A stretch of DNA of 64,000 bases from Achromobacter animicus (GTDB lineage Bacteria > Pseudomonadota > Gammaproteobacteria > Burkholderiales > Burkholderiaceae_B). Where the stretch lies: NCBI RefSeq assembly GCF_902859585.1, contig NZ_CADIJM010000001.1, forward strand, positions 806,001 to 870,000, given 5' to 3'. Position 1 is the first letter of the stretch, and every line of letters starts with the position of its first letter. The position numbers and the translations under genes are program-made. The notes beneath the pieces are model-generated. The model was not told the DNA's origin and ran no database searches. It worked only from the letters and a program-made list of their open reading frames with translations. Shown one piece after another: positions 1 through 10,521 of this stretch.

Positions 1-402
1 GCCGACCTCGTGCTGGTCATACATGGCCTGTTTGTCGCGTTCGTGGTGTTCGGCGGCCTGCTGGCGCTGTGGAAACCGCGCATGGCGTTCTGGCACCTGC
101 CGGCGCTAGCGTGGGGTGCAATGGTGATCGGCATGGGCTGGATCTGTCCGCTGACGCCGCTGGAAGTGTCGCTGCGCGAACGCGCGGGGCAGGAAGGCTA
201 CGCGGGCGGCTTCATCGAGCACTACGTGCTGGGTATCATCTACCCCGAGGGCATCACGCGGGCGACGCAGATGCTGCTGGCGGCGGTGCTGATCGTGGGC
301 AACATCGTCGTCTACACCGTGTGGGCGCGCCGCCGCGCCGATGTGCGCCGCGCGGCTGCGGCTGCTGCCCAAGCGCGGCAGTCCGTACAGGGCCGCTCCT
401 GA
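1..402 (+). CDS. DUF2784 family membrane protein, 5' end outside window
   Basis: The reading frame is open from the first base of the window, and the first visible residues (ADLVLVIHGLFVAFVVFGG) match the N-terminal transmembrane helix of DUF2784 proteins. The real start therefore probably lies a few codons upstream; the GTG at position 10 is not a convincing start. About 130 residues are visible, with hydrophobic segments near residues 5-25, 30-50 and 90-110, and a charged Ala/Arg-rich C-terminus. DUF2784 proteins are small inner-membrane proteins of unknown function. The gene converges on the acyl-CoA dehydrogenase with a 34-bp gap. Confidence 0.75.
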   Translation, partial: ADLVLVIHGLFVAFVVFGGLLALWKPRMAFWHLPALAWGAMVIGMGWICPLTPLEVSLRERAGQEGYAGGFIEHYVLGIIYPEGITRATQMLLAAVLIVGNIVVYTVWARRRADVRRAAAAAAQARQSVQGRS

Positions 403-436
403 ACAACGCGAATCGCCCCACCCCTGCCCCGCGCCA

Positions 437-1564
437 CTACAGGCTGCGCGCGATCACCAGGCGCTGGATGTCGCTGGTGCCCTCGTAAATCTGGCAGACG
501 CGCACATCGCGATAAATGCGCTCGACCGGAAAATCCTTCAGGTAGCCATAACCGCCCAGCGTCTGAATCGCCGCCGAGCAGACCTTTTCAGCCATCTCGG
601 ACGCAAACAGCTTGGCCATGGACGCCTCGGTCAATGCCGGCCTGCCCGCTTCGCGCAAGGCCGCGGCGTGCAGCACCATCTGGCGGGCCGCGTGGATCTG
701 CGTCGCCATATCCGCCAGGCGAAACGACACGGCCTGGTGTTCGATGATGGGTTTGCCGAAGGCTAGTCGATCGCGGGCGTAGTCGCGCGCGCATTCGAAG
801 GCCGCCCGCGCCATGCCCACCGACTGCGACGCAATGCCGATGCGCCCGCCTTCCAGATTGGACAAGGCGATCTTGTAGCCTTCGCCTTCTGCGCCCAGCC
901 GCCATGCTGCCGGGATGCGCATGTCTTCAAATGCAATCTGGCAGGTGTCGGACGCGTGCTGACCGAGCTTGTCCTCCACGCGCAGCACCTTGTAGCCCGG
1001 CGTATCGGTGGGGACGATAAACGCCGAAATGCCGCGCTTGCCCGCGTCGGGGTCGGTGACCGCGAACACGATGACCGTCTGCCCGTTGCGCCCGGACGTG
1101 ATGAACTGCTTGGCGCCATTGAGGATGTAGTGGTCGCCGTCGCGCCGCGCGCGGGTATGCAGGCTGCTGGCGTCGGAGCCGGCCTGCGGCTCGGTCAGCG
1201 CGAATGCGCCGATGTGTTCGCCACGCGCCAGGGGCCGCAGGAACTGCGCCTTCTGGTCGTCGTTGCCGAACTTCAGGATGGGCATGCAGCCGACCGAGTT
1301 GTGCACGCTCATGATGGTGGAGCAGGCGCCGCTGCCCGCTGCGATTTCTTCCAGCGCCACCGCGTACGAGATATAGCCGCTGTCGTTGCCATCCCACGCT
1401 TCGGGCACCAGCATGCCGAAAAAGCCCAGTTGCGCCATTTCGGCGATGGCGTCCGCGGGATAGTGGTGTTCGCGATCCCAGCGTTCGGCATTGGGCGCCA
1501 GTCGCTCCTGCGCAAACCGGCGCGCCATCTCCTGGACGCTTTGCTGTTCGTCGGTCAAAAGCAT
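437..1564 (-). CDS. acyl-CoA dehydrogenase
   Basis: A 375-residue FAD flavoenzyme that introduces the alpha-beta double bond into an acyl-CoA and passes electrons to ETF. The usual three-part fold is recognisable: N-terminal helical domain, central beta domain with [11 protein letters not shown] (FAD/substrate loop), and C-terminal helical domain. The catalytic base is probably Glu361 in [10 protein letters not shown], the position used by short-chain and isobutyryl/2-methylbutyryl-CoA dehydrogenases. The start is the ATG at 1564, preceded by AGGAGA; a longer open frame upstream has no homology-like content. It stands alone, so the acyl-CoA substrate cannot be deduced from neighbours. Confidence 0.93.
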   Translation of the reverse strand: MLLTDEQQSVQEMARRFAQERLAPNAERWDREHHYPADAIAEMAQLGFFGMLVPEAWDGNDSGYISYAVALEEIAAGSGACSTIMSVHNSVGCMPILKFGNDDQKAQFLRPLARGEHIGAFALTEPQAGSDASSLHTRARRDGDHYILNGAKQFITSGRNGQTVIVFAVTDPDAGKRGISAFIVPTDTPGYKVLRVEDKLGQHASDTCQIAFEDMRIPAAWRLGAEGEGYKIALSNLEGGRIGIASQSVGMARAAFECARDYARDRLAFGKPIIEHQAVSFRLADMATQIHAARQMVLHAAALREAGRPALTEASMAKLFASEMAEKVCSAAIQTLGGYGYLKDFPVERIYRDVRVCQIYEGTSDIQRLVIARSL

Positions 1565-1745
1565 GCTTGTCTCTCCTGAAGCGGCGGGCCGTCGATCGAG
1601 CCGCGGCGCGCGTTTTTTGTGGTGTGCATGACCGGCGCCGGGCGGGCCGCGCCGTGTGATTGCGAGAATACACCGGCGCGGGCCCCGGCCGGCGCGCGTT
1701 GTGCAACGCCCGCGGTGCACCTTTTAAGCCCGCGCGGCCCGTCCC

Positions 1746-3566
1746 CTATGCCCGGGGCGCGTCCTGTTCCGCGCGCTGCTGCGCCGGTCCCATGGCGCGG
1801 CTCAGGTTGTAGGCCGTGTTCACCAGGCCGATATGCGAAAAACCCTGCGGAAAGTTGCCCACCAGGCGGCGGCGCACGACGTCGTACTCTTCCGACAGCA
1901 GCCCCAGGTCGTTGCGCAGGGACAGCAGACGGTCGAAAAGCCGCTCCGCATCGCCCAGCCGGCCCTGCATGACGTAGGCGTCCGCCAGCCAGAAACTGCA
2001 CGCCAGGAAGACGCCCTCCTCGCCCTCCAGCCCGTCGTCGGTATCCTCGACCGAATAGCGGCGCAGCAGACCGCCGTGCATGAGTTCGCGTTCAATGGCG
2101 TGCACGGTGCCCGCCACGCGCGGATCGCTTGCCGGCAGAAAGCCCACCTGCGGGATCAGCAGCAGGCTCGCGTCCAGCGCCGGCGATCCGTAACTCTGCA
2201 CGAAGCAGCCCCGGGTGCGGTCGTAGCCATGCTCGCAGATGTCCTTGTGGATGCGTTCGCGCAGCCGGCGCCAGGCATCGACCGGCCCCTTCAGCCCCCA
2301 GCGCTCGCAGGCCTTGACCGCCCGGTCGAACGCCACCCAGCACATCACGCGTGAATGCGTGAAGGCGCGCCGTTCGCCCCGGACTTCCCAGATGCCGTGG
2401 TCCAGTTCGCGCCAGCGCTGCTCCAGCGGCTTGAGCAGCACGTTCTGCAGGCGCCAGGCTTCGGCCAGCGGCGCCAGATCCGCGACGCGGGCGGCGTAGA
2501 GCGTATCAATCAGTTCGCCGTAGATGTCGAGCTGGCTCTGCCCCGCCGCGCCATTGCCCCGCCGCACCGGCTGGCTGCCTTCGTAGCCGGGCAGCCACGG
2601 AATCTCCAGCTCGGGCAGCCAGCGATCGCCCGCGATGCCGTACATGATCTGCAGCTGATCGGGGTGTCCCGCCACCGCGCGCAGCAGCCATTGGCGCCAC
2701 GCCTCGGCCTCTTCGCGATAGCCGGCGTTGAGCAAGGCGTACAGCGTCAGCGCCGAGTCGCGCAGCCAGCAATGGCGGTAGTCCCAATTGCGGCTGCCGC
2801 CCAGCGCTTCAGGCAGCGACGTGGTGGGCGCCGCGATGATCCCGCCCGTCGGCTGAAACGTCAGCAGCTTCAGCGTGATCAGCGAGCGCACCACGGCGTC
2901 ACGACGCCCGTCGCCCGGCCCGTCCCAATGACAGCGTTTGGCCCATTCCTGCCACCACGACACGGTGCGGTCCATGCTTTCGACGCGGTCCGGCACGAAC
3001 CGGGGCGTACGGTGCGAGCGGTGATAGGACAGTGTGAACGGCACGACGCGGCCCGGATGCAGCGAGAACCGCGCCGTGGTCTTCATGTCGTGGCCTTCGA
3101 GCTCGATGGGCGTATGCAGCTCGACCGCGTCCGGGCCCGCGATGGCGTTCAGGCCATAATCGCGCCGCCGCACCCACGGCACGCTCTGACCGTAGTTGAA
3201 GCGCAGGATCAGCTCCATGTCCATCTGCACATGGCCGGACTCGCCGCGCACGATGCGCACCACGTCCACGCGCTCGTCGTCGTCGCTGAGCGGCATGAAG
3301 TCGTACACCAGCACCGAGCCCGTACGGGTCTCGAAGCGGGTCTCCAGCACCGCCGTGTCGGGCACGTAGCAGCGGGACGTCGACTTGATCTTGCCGTGCG
3401 GCGCGATCAGCCAGCGCCCGTGACGCTGGTCGCCCAGCAAGGCGGCAAAGCACGCGGGCGAATCGAAATGCGGCAGGCACAGCCAGTCGATCGAGCCGTC
3501 GCGCGCCACCAGCGCGGCGGACAGCATGTTGCCGATGAGTCCGTACTCTTCCAGGGGTTTGGACAT
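1746..3566 (-). CDS. glycoside hydrolase family 15 (glucoamylase-type)
   Basis: About 606 residues with the family layout: an N-terminal beta-sandwich domain beginning EEYGLIGNMLSAALVARDGS, then the (alpha/alpha)6 catalytic barrel. The general acid Glu lies in GIWEVRGERRAFTHS (about residue 390) and the base Glu in EEGVFLACSFW (about residue 515), so both catalytic carboxylates are present. GH15 enzymes release glucose from alpha-glucans or trehalose. No signal peptide is seen, so it probably acts in the cytoplasm on glycogen fragments or trehalose. The start ATG at 3566 has GAGG just upstream and lies 7 bp after the SDR stop, so the two genes are probably cotranscribed. Confidence 0.92.
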   Translation of the reverse strand: MSKPLEEYGLIGNMLSAALVARDGSIDWLCLPHFDSPACFAALLGDQRHGRWLIAPHGKIKSTSRCYVPDTAVLETRFETRTGSVLVYDFMPLSDDDERVDVVRIVRGESGHVQMDMELILRFNYGQSVPWVRRRDYGLNAIAGPDAVELHTPIELEGHDMKTTARFSLHPGRVVPFTLSYHRSHRTPRFVPDRVESMDRTVSWWQEWAKRCHWDGPGDGRRDAVVRSLITLKLLTFQPTGGIIAAPTTSLPEALGGSRNWDYRHCWLRDSALTLYALLNAGYREEAEAWRQWLLRAVAGHPDQLQIMYGIAGDRWLPELEIPWLPGYEGSQPVRRGNGAAGQSQLDIYGELIDTLYAARVADLAPLAEAWRLQNVLLKPLEQRWRELDHGIWEVRGERRAFTHSRVMCWVAFDRAVKACERWGLKGPVDAWRRLRERIHKDICEHGYDRTRGCFVQSYGSPALDASLLLIPQVGFLPASDPRVAGTVHAIERELMHGGLLRRYSVEDTDDGLEGEEGVFLACSFWLADAYVMQGRLGDAERLFDRLLSLRNDLGLLSEEYDVVRRRLVGNFPQGFSHIGLVNTAYNLSRAMGPAQQRAEQDAPRA

Positions 3567-3573
3567 GCGCGCC

Positions 3574-4395
3574 TCAGCCTGCACCGCGGAATTCGGGGTA
3601 CAGCGTCATGCCGCCGTCCACGAAGAGCGTGGTGCCGGTGACATAGTCGGACGCATCGCTGGCCAGCCACACGGCCGCCTGTGCGATGTCCTCGGGCTCG
3701 CCGATCCGGCCGTAGGGGATGAGTTCCAGCAGCTTGGCCAGCGCCTGCGGGGTGTCCCACGCTGGCTGGTTGATCGCGGTGCGGATGGCGCCGGGCGCAA
3801 TGGAGTTGACCCGGATGCGGTCGGGCGCCAGCTCCTGCGCCAGGGATTTCATCAGCAGCGAAATGCCGCCCTTGGACGCGGCGTAGTTCACCTGGAACGC
3901 CCAGGGGATCACTTCGTGCACCGAGCTGATGAAGAGGATGTTGCCCACCGAGCGGTTCTGGCGGGAGGGATCGGGCGGCTGCGTCTTGAAGGCTCGGGCC
4001 GCCGCACGGGCGCACAGAAAGTGGCCGGTCAGGTTCACGTCGATCACGCGCTGCCAATCTGCGAGCGTCATGTCGGCAATGGGCGACGGGTGCTCAACCC
4101 CCGCGTTGTTGACCAGGATGTCCACCCGTCCGAAGTGCTGCACGGCTTGCTCGAACAGGTGGTCGACGTCGGCTTCCCGGCTGATGTCTGCCGCGGCTGC
4201 GACCGCCGTCCCGCCGCTACGCTGGATCGATTCCACCACCGCCGCGCCCCGGGCTTGGGAGTCTCCGCCCGCCCGGTGGTTCACCACCACTCGCGCTCCC
4301 GCTTCGGCAAGGCCGATTGCGATGGCGCGCCCAATGCCTGAAGACGCGCCTGTCACCACGGCCACGCGGCCGTTCAGGTCAGTCGTGTGCTGCAT
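3574..4395 (-). CDS. SDR oxidoreductase, glucose 1-dehydrogenase type
   Basis: A 273-residue classical short-chain dehydrogenase with TGASSGIG near residues 15-22, NNAG, and the catalytic Ser (FISSV) and Tyr/Lys (YAASK). The C-terminal signature GTTLFVDGGMTLYPEF closely resembles Bacillus-type glucose 1-dehydrogenase, which oxidises beta-D-glucose to gluconolactone with NAD(P)+. It is the first gene of a two-gene unit with the GH15 hydrolase, which would supply the glucose; that pairing is inference from order and spacing. The start at 4395 is preceded by AAGGAG at normal spacing. Confidence 0.88.
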   Translation of the reverse strand: MQHTTDLNGRVAVVTGASSGIGRAIAIGLAEAGARVVVNHRAGGDSQARGAAVVESIQRSGGTAVAAAADISREADVDHLFEQAVQHFGRVDILVNNAGVEHPSPIADMTLADWQRVIDVNLTGHFLCARAAARAFKTQPPDPSRQNRSVGNILFISSVHEVIPWAFQVNYAASKGGISLLMKSLAQELAPDRIRVNSIAPGAIRTAINQPAWDTPQALAKLLELIPYGRIGEPEDIAQAAVWLASDASDYVTGTTLFVDGGMTLYPEFRGAG

Positions 4396-4596
4396 GCCAG
4401 TCTCCTTGGCGGCCGGCGTGTGGCCGGACTGCCGGTATAGAGGGTTTCAGGGTAGTCCCGCCCGGGGGGCCGGCGCAACCCGGCGGCGGGGGGATGCCCG
4501 CTACGCGCAGCGTGTTCTCTGGACCGCTCAATGCGGCGGGGCGCTCTGCCGCAAGCGGCATTCCTGCCCGCGACCGGGCGATACGCAACAACATAG

Positions 4597-4631
4597 GTTG
4601 CATAAGATTGATTGCGCTTCTATCATGCAAC
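4597..4631. promoter_or_regulatory. palindrome overlapping a promoter for the flavoprotein gene
   Basis: GTTGCAT (4597-4603) and ATGCAAC (4625-4631) form a perfect 7-bp inverted repeat. On the + strand a -35-like TTGCAT (4598-4603) and a -10-like TATCAT (4621-4626) are separated by exactly 17 bp inside it, in an AT-rich island. A dimeric regulator bound here would cover the whole promoter of the gene starting at 4669. The regulator is unknown. A small GTGAG-GGT-CTCAC hairpin (4655-4667) also covers the ribosome-binding site. Confidence 0.5.
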
Positions 4632-4668
4632 TTATTAAGTATCGTAACCACCGCGTGAGGGTCTCACC

Positions 4669-5565
4669 ATGCACTACGACGTCATCATCATCGGCGGCAG
4701 CTTTGCCGGCTTGTCCGCCGCCATGCAACTGGCGCGCGCCCGACGCCGGGTGTTGCTGGTCGACGCGGCCAAGCCCCGCAACCGCTACGCCGCGCACGCG
4801 CACGGGTTCCTGGGCCAGGACGGCGTACCGCCACACGAGATCGTCGCCACTGCCCGCGCGCAACTTGCGCGCTATCCGACCGTTGCCTTCCTGGACGGCG
4901 AGGCGGTCCAGGCCCAGCCGCAAGATGGCGGATTCGGCATCGTCATGGCGGACGGCAAGCAGGTACGCGGCGCGCGCCTGATCCTGGCCACCGGCATGCG
5001 CGACGAGTTGCCGCCGCTGCCCGGTCTTGAGGAACGCTGGGGGCAGACCGTGCTGCACTGCCCGTACTGCCATGGCTACGAAGTCGCAGGCAACCCGCTG
5101 GGTGTGCTGGCCGCGCATCCGATGTCCGCCCATCAGGCGATGATGCTGCCCGACTGGGGGCCGACCACGTATTTCACGCAGGATCAATTCGAACCTTCTG
5201 CAGAAGACGCGCAGCATCTCGCCGCGCGTGGCGTCCACATCGAGCGCACGCCGGTAGTCGCGCTGCTGGGCGCAGCGCCCGCCCTGGACGGCGTTGTGCT
5301 GGCCGATGGACGCGAGGTGCCGCTGCGCGCGCTGTTCGTCGCCAGCCGCGCACACATGGCCAGTCCGCTTGCCGATCAGCTGGGATGCGCGTTCGACGAA
5401 GGGCCGCTGGGACCCGTGATCCGCGTGGACGATCTGAAACAGACCACGGTGCCCGGCGTGTACGCCGCCGGCGACGCGTCCACACCGATGTCCAACGCCA
5501 CACTGGCAAGCGCCTCGGGCGTCATGGCCGGCGTCTGCGCGCACCGGTCGCTGGTCATGGCGTAA
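4669..5565 (+). CDS. thioredoxin-reductase-like FAD disulfide oxidoreductase
   Basis: A 298-residue flavoprotein. The N-terminal FAD-binding motif is IIIGGSFAGL (residues 6-15), the redox-active pair is in HCPYCHGYE (about residue 125), and the second FAD motif is GVYAAGDAS near residue 265. Length and order match the low-molecular-weight TrxB fold. The central domain, which in TrxB carries GxGxxA for NADPH, here reads GVLAAHPMSAHQ and lacks that motif. It may therefore use another donor, or work as a dithiol oxidase like the GliT/HlmI group. No thioredoxin gene is adjacent. Confidence 0.85.
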   Translation: MHYDVIIIGGSFAGLSAAMQLARARRRVLLVDAAKPRNRYAAHAHGFLGQDGVPPHEIVATARAQLARYPTVAFLDGEAVQAQPQDGGFGIVMADGKQVRGARLILATGMRDELPPLPGLEERWGQTVLHCPYCHGYEVAGNPLGVLAAHPMSAHQAMMLPDWGPTTYFTQDQFEPSAEDAQHLAARGVHIERTPVVALLGAAPALDGVVLADGREVPLRALFVASRAHMASPLADQLGCAFDEGPLGPVIRVDDLKQTTVPGVYAAGDASTPMSNATLASASGVMAGVCAHRSLVMA

Positions 5566-5673
5566 GCAGTCTTTGGCCTGAACCCCAGGCCGTGCATAAT
5601 GGCGGGAGGCGGCCCGGTCTCCGGCATGGAGCACGGGCCGCAAGTTCATCCGACCACGAATCCAGGAGCAGCC

Positions 5674-6732
5674 GTGCTGGATCCCATCCTCGCCGAACTT
5701 TCCACCACCCTGCCCGCCGCCAAGTCGGTCGAGCAGTTGACCCGCCCGCTGCTGGACATGCTGGGCGCCGTCACCGGACTTGAATCCACCTACCTCACCG
5801 CCATCGACCTCAAGGCCGACCTGCAGCATGTGCGCTACGCGCGCAACGTGGGGCAGCTGCAGATACCGGAAGGACTGTCCGTGCCCTGGGACGACACGCT
5901 GTGCAAGCGCGCGCTGGACGAAGGCCGCATGTGCACCAGCGACGTGTCGCAATGCTGGCCAGATTCAGACGCGGCCCGGCAGTTGGGCATCCAGACCTAC
6001 GTCAGCGCGCCGGTGCGCGCCGATGACGGCGCCCTGTACGGCACGCTGTGCGCCGCCAGTGCGCGGCGCCACAACATCAGCCCGCAGGCCGAAGCGGTGC
6101 TGAAGCTTTTTTCCAGCGTGATCGCCAGCTTCATCGAACGCGAAATGCTCGTTGAACAGTTGCACTCGGCCAACGTCCGGCTCATGTCCTATGCGCTGAC
6201 CGACACGCTGACGGGCCTGCCCAATCGGCGTGCCGTCTATGAGGCGCTGGACCGGCTGCTGGCGCGCGCCGTGCGCGAAAACGGCAGCGTGCTGGTCGGC
6301 GTCATCGATCTGGATGGTTTCAAGAGCATCAACGACACGTACGGCCACCAGGCTGGCGACCTCTTTCTGCAAGAAGTCTCGCGGCGCATGGCGGCGGCGC
6401 TGCGCGGGTCGGACATGCTGGGACGCGTGGGCGGCGACGAATTCTTGCTCATCGGGCCCGGCCCCGCGCTGACGGGCAAACGTGCCGACGAAGGCGGCGT
6501 GAGCCAACAGGCCGAGCCGGACGAGGCCGCCCGAGCGATGGAAGAACGCATCCTGGCCGCCTCCATGGGCCGTTATCGGCTGGGCGAGGCCACCGTGGCC
6601 TACGAAGGCGCCAGCGCCGGCGTCGTGGCGCTGGACCCCGCGGGCCTGGACGCGGAGGCTGCCGTCCGACTGGCCGATACCCGCATGTATGAAATCAAGC
6701 ACGCGCGCCGGGCGGCGCGCGTCATTCACTGA
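5674..6732 (+). CDS. GAF-GGDEF diguanylate cyclase
   Basis: About 352 residues: a GAF sensor domain (roughly 20-165) followed by a GGDEF domain (roughly 175-345) that makes c-di-GMP from two GTP. The active-site GGDEF is intact at residues 253-257, and an RxxD inhibitory site (RGSD, 244-247) sits at the canonical five-residue distance, so product feedback inhibition is expected. No membrane segment is seen, so it should be cytoplasmic. I choose the GTG at 5674 because AGGAG lies 6 bp before it; ATGs upstream at 5599 and 5626 would add a tail without domain features. Confidence 0.9.
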   Translation: MLDPILAELSTTLPAAKSVEQLTRPLLDMLGAVTGLESTYLTAIDLKADLQHVRYARNVGQLQIPEGLSVPWDDTLCKRALDEGRMCTSDVSQCWPDSDAARQLGIQTYVSAPVRADDGALYGTLCAASARRHNISPQAEAVLKLFSSVIASFIEREMLVEQLHSANVRLMSYALTDTLTGLPNRRAVYEALDRLLARAVRENGSVLVGVIDLDGFKSINDTYGHQAGDLFLQEVSRRMAAALRGSDMLGRVGGDEFLLIGPGPALTGKRADEGGVSQQAEPDEAARAMEERILAASMGRYRLGEATVAYEGASAGVVALDPAGLDAEAAVRLADTRMYEIKHARRAARVIH

Positions 6733-6812
6733 TCGACCGCGCGGCGCATCTACCGTTGAAGCGGCGGCGCGCGACCATTCGTCGAAGCGCCGGCGCGCTC
6801 GCTCCGGAAAGC

Positions 6813-6880
6813 GCGGATGCGCGGCTGTTCATATGGAACGCGGACGCGCGGCTGTTCCTTTGGGACGCGGACGCGCGGCT
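6813..6880. repeat. 27-bp direct tandem repeat, 2.5 copies
   Basis: Copies of GCGGAYGCGCGGCTGTTC begin at 6813, 6840 and 6867, a strict 27-bp period; the third copy is incomplete. The array lies in the gap between two converging genes and ends at the stop codon of the hydrolase. The period is nine codons, and the + frame would encode repeated ADARLF-type units, but I see no convincing start or ribosome-binding site for a protein. Confidence 0.8.
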
Positions 6881-7853
6881 ATTGCAGCCGCGCCTTGAAG
6901 AACGCCGTCACCTGGGCGTTCAGTTCACGATGAAACGCCAGCCGATCAATACCCGCCTCGTCGCGGCAGATGCTGGGCAGCGGCTCGGCCTGTTCAGCCG
7001 AGCACGGCGCTAGAAACGCGTAATGTCCCGCGCCCGCAGCAACCCGGAAATCCGGCGTGACGCCCAGGCCCTGGCGCACGGCCTCGACGCTGGCCGGGCT
7101 GACGCCTTCGCCGCCCCGCTCCGACGCCCATAGCTGAATGGGCAGCGTCACGCGCTTGAGCGCATCGCCGGGAAACACGTTGAGCGGATCGGCAATGACC
7201 GCCGCCTTGATGCGTGGCTCCGCCGGATAGGGTTGCTGCGGCACCTTGCCGGCCGCGATGTCGCGGCACATCGGCAGCGACGGCTGGTCAGCGCAGATCG
7301 CCAGCCCCGCCGCCAGGTCCGGCGCCGCGCCCGCCAGCACCAGTCCCGTATACCCGCCGCGCGAAAAACCGAAGAAGCCGATCCTATCGGAATCGATCCT
7401 TGCGTTGTCCGGCCACGCGCCCGTCATGTAGTCGATCAGCCGGCGCATTTCGCGGGGCCGGGTGGAAAAGATCGACAAATATCCCTGCCGCGATTTGTCC
7501 TGCGCGTTGTCGCCCACGTGGTTGATCGCCGCCACCACGAAGCCGGCATCCGCCAGCGCGGCCGCGGTGTCGTGGTGGCTGAGATACGAGCCCGCCGAGC
7601 CGTGCGACATGACGATGAGCGGATAGCGGCCTTCCGGCAGCTTGCAGCCCTGCACCCCTTCAATGGCGACGCGGCCCACCTTGATTTCGCCCGCGGGTTC
7701 GGCGCACGGTGTCCAGACCGCGCCTTGCAGGCCGGGGCCGTTCTGGTCCATCGGCAGGTTCAGGCGCTGGAAGCCGGCGGCTTGCGCCGCACCACCAGAA
7801 AGCGCCAGGACGGCAGGAATCAGAACGTGCAGGAATTTCAGGGCGTAGGTCAT
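6879..7853 (-). CDS. secreted alpha/beta hydrolase, dienelactone-hydrolase/lipase-like
   Basis: A protein of about 324 residues with an N-terminal signal peptide ending near AAQAAG. The fold is alpha/beta hydrolase: VMSHGSAGSY provides the oxyanion region and GFSRGGY the nucleophile elbow with Ser. A late HYAFL segment probably provides the His. The extra Cys residues (for example CAEP, GCKL, CADQPSLPMC) suggest disulfides in the periplasm. It resembles predicted dienelactone hydrolase or PAF-acetylhydrolase-like proteins; the substrate is unknown. The ATG at 7853 (MTYALKF) begins the signal peptide, so a longer upstream open frame is not used. Confidence 0.8.
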   Translation of the reverse strand: MTYALKFLHVLIPAVLALSGGAAQAAGFQRLNLPMDQNGPGLQGAVWTPCAEPAGEIKVGRVAIEGVQGCKLPEGRYPLIVMSHGSAGSYLSHHDTAAALADAGFVVAAINHVGDNAQDKSRQGYLSIFSTRPREMRRLIDYMTGAWPDNARIDSDRIGFFGFSRGGYTGLVLAGAAPDLAAGLAICADQPSLPMCRDIAAGKVPQQPYPAEPRIKAAVIADPLNVFPGDALKRVTLPIQLWASERGGEGVSPASVEAVRQGLGVTPDFRVAAGAGHYAFLAPCSAEQAEPLPSICRDEAGIDRLAFHRELNAQVTAFFKARLQ

Positions 7854-7996
7854 ACGGGCAAGTTGAGGAAAAGCGTTGAATCGATTTGTCGCGCGCAGGG
7901 TACCGGCAATACCAGTATTCGGGCTTGTCTTGTTGCCATTTTCAGCCGGCACAAGAATGCCGCTTCGACATTCACGAAGCCCCAAGGTTTTACCCC

Positions 7997-8662
7997 ATGC
8001 AGATTTCCTTGTTGCACACCATCGACAGCAATCCGGCGATTTTCGAGCAGGCGGCCAGCGACGCGGGATTGGCCGCCGGCGCGCTGCGCCATGCCGTGCG
8101 GCCGGCGTTCAGGATTGCCGTTGATCAGGCGCGGGCCACGGCCAGCGCGATACCCGGCAGCGTGCAGAACGACATCACGGCGGCGTTGCAAGACTTGGCG
8201 GCCGGCGCGGACGCCGTGATTGTCACATGCGCCACGCTCGGTCCCGTCGTTGACGGCATCACGGGGATAGGCGCCCCCGTCATCCGCGCGGATGAGGCGC
8301 TGGCGCACGCGGCGGCTCGTGCAGGCGCCCGCATCGTGGTGCTGTGCGCCGTCGAATCCACCCTCGCGGCCTATCGCGCGCTGTTCGAACGCCATGCGCG
8401 ACCGGTCAACGCCACGGTCGACGTGCGGCTGGTGCCCCTTGCCTGGGATCTGTTCAAGCGCGGCGAGACGGCGGAATATCTGGCTGCCGTCGCGCAAGCG
8501 GCCCGCGACGCCCAGGAAGGCGGCGCGGACGTGGTGGCATTTGCCCATCCGTGGATGGCGGGCGCCGCCAGCGCCCTGCCCGCAGCGTGCCGTCCCCTGG
8601 ACGGCGCCTCCGCATCCTTGGCGCTGGCGGCGCGGTTGACGGCGAAGTTGGCGGCGCCCTGA
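7997..8662 (+). CDS. Asp/Glu/hydantoin racemase-family protein
   Basis: A 221-residue protein with two Cys in racemase-like positions: VIVTCATLGP near residue 76 and IVVLCAVEST near residue 117. The family uses paired Cys for acid/base chemistry at C-alpha; arylmalonate decarboxylases and maleate isomerases use the same fold. The ATG at 7997 is chosen because the fold begins there with MQISLLHTID. The gene is divergent from the preceding hydrolase and converges on glpV with a 9-bp gap. The substrate cannot be told. Confidence 0.75.
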   Translation: MQISLLHTIDSNPAIFEQAASDAGLAAGALRHAVRPAFRIAVDQARATASAIPGSVQNDITAALQDLAAGADAVIVTCATLGPVVDGITGIGAPVIRADEALAHAAARAGARIVVLCAVESTLAAYRALFERHARPVNATVDVRLVPLAWDLFKRGETAEYLAAVAQAARDAQEGGADVVAFAHPWMAGAASALPAACRPLDGASASLALAARLTAKLAAP

Positions 8663-8671
8663 GCCTGCCGC

Positions 8672-10402
<1,731 letters not shown>

Positions 10403-10500
10403 GACCTGTCTCCTCGATAAGTCTTCCCCTATCGTGCTGCGGACCGCTGGCCGGGGAAGACGCTGGCCGATAGTCCTTTTCCTGACTGCCCGAAACCAAC

Positions 10501-10519
10501 GAAGGGTCTGGCGCCCTTC
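10501..10519 (-). other. hairpin between the DUF2160 gene and glpV
   Basis: GAAGGG (10501-10506) and CCCTTC (10514-10519) form a 6-bp stem with a 7-nt loop directly after the DUF2160 stop codon. There is no T-run, so it is more likely an mRNA processing or stability element than a strong terminator. Confidence 0.4.
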
Positions 10520-10521
10520 TC

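Noticed and set aside
2355-3641. 428-codon open frame on the + strand opposite the GH15 gene
   Set aside because: Arg/Ala/His-rich composition typical of antisense frames in GC-rich DNA; the minus strand carries a clear GH15 enzyme with catalytic motifs.
6756-7013. 85-codon + strand frame with repeated ADARLF units
   Set aside because: No ribosome-binding site, runs antisense into the hydrolase, and the repeats follow from the 27-bp DNA repeat; kept as a repeat, not a gene.
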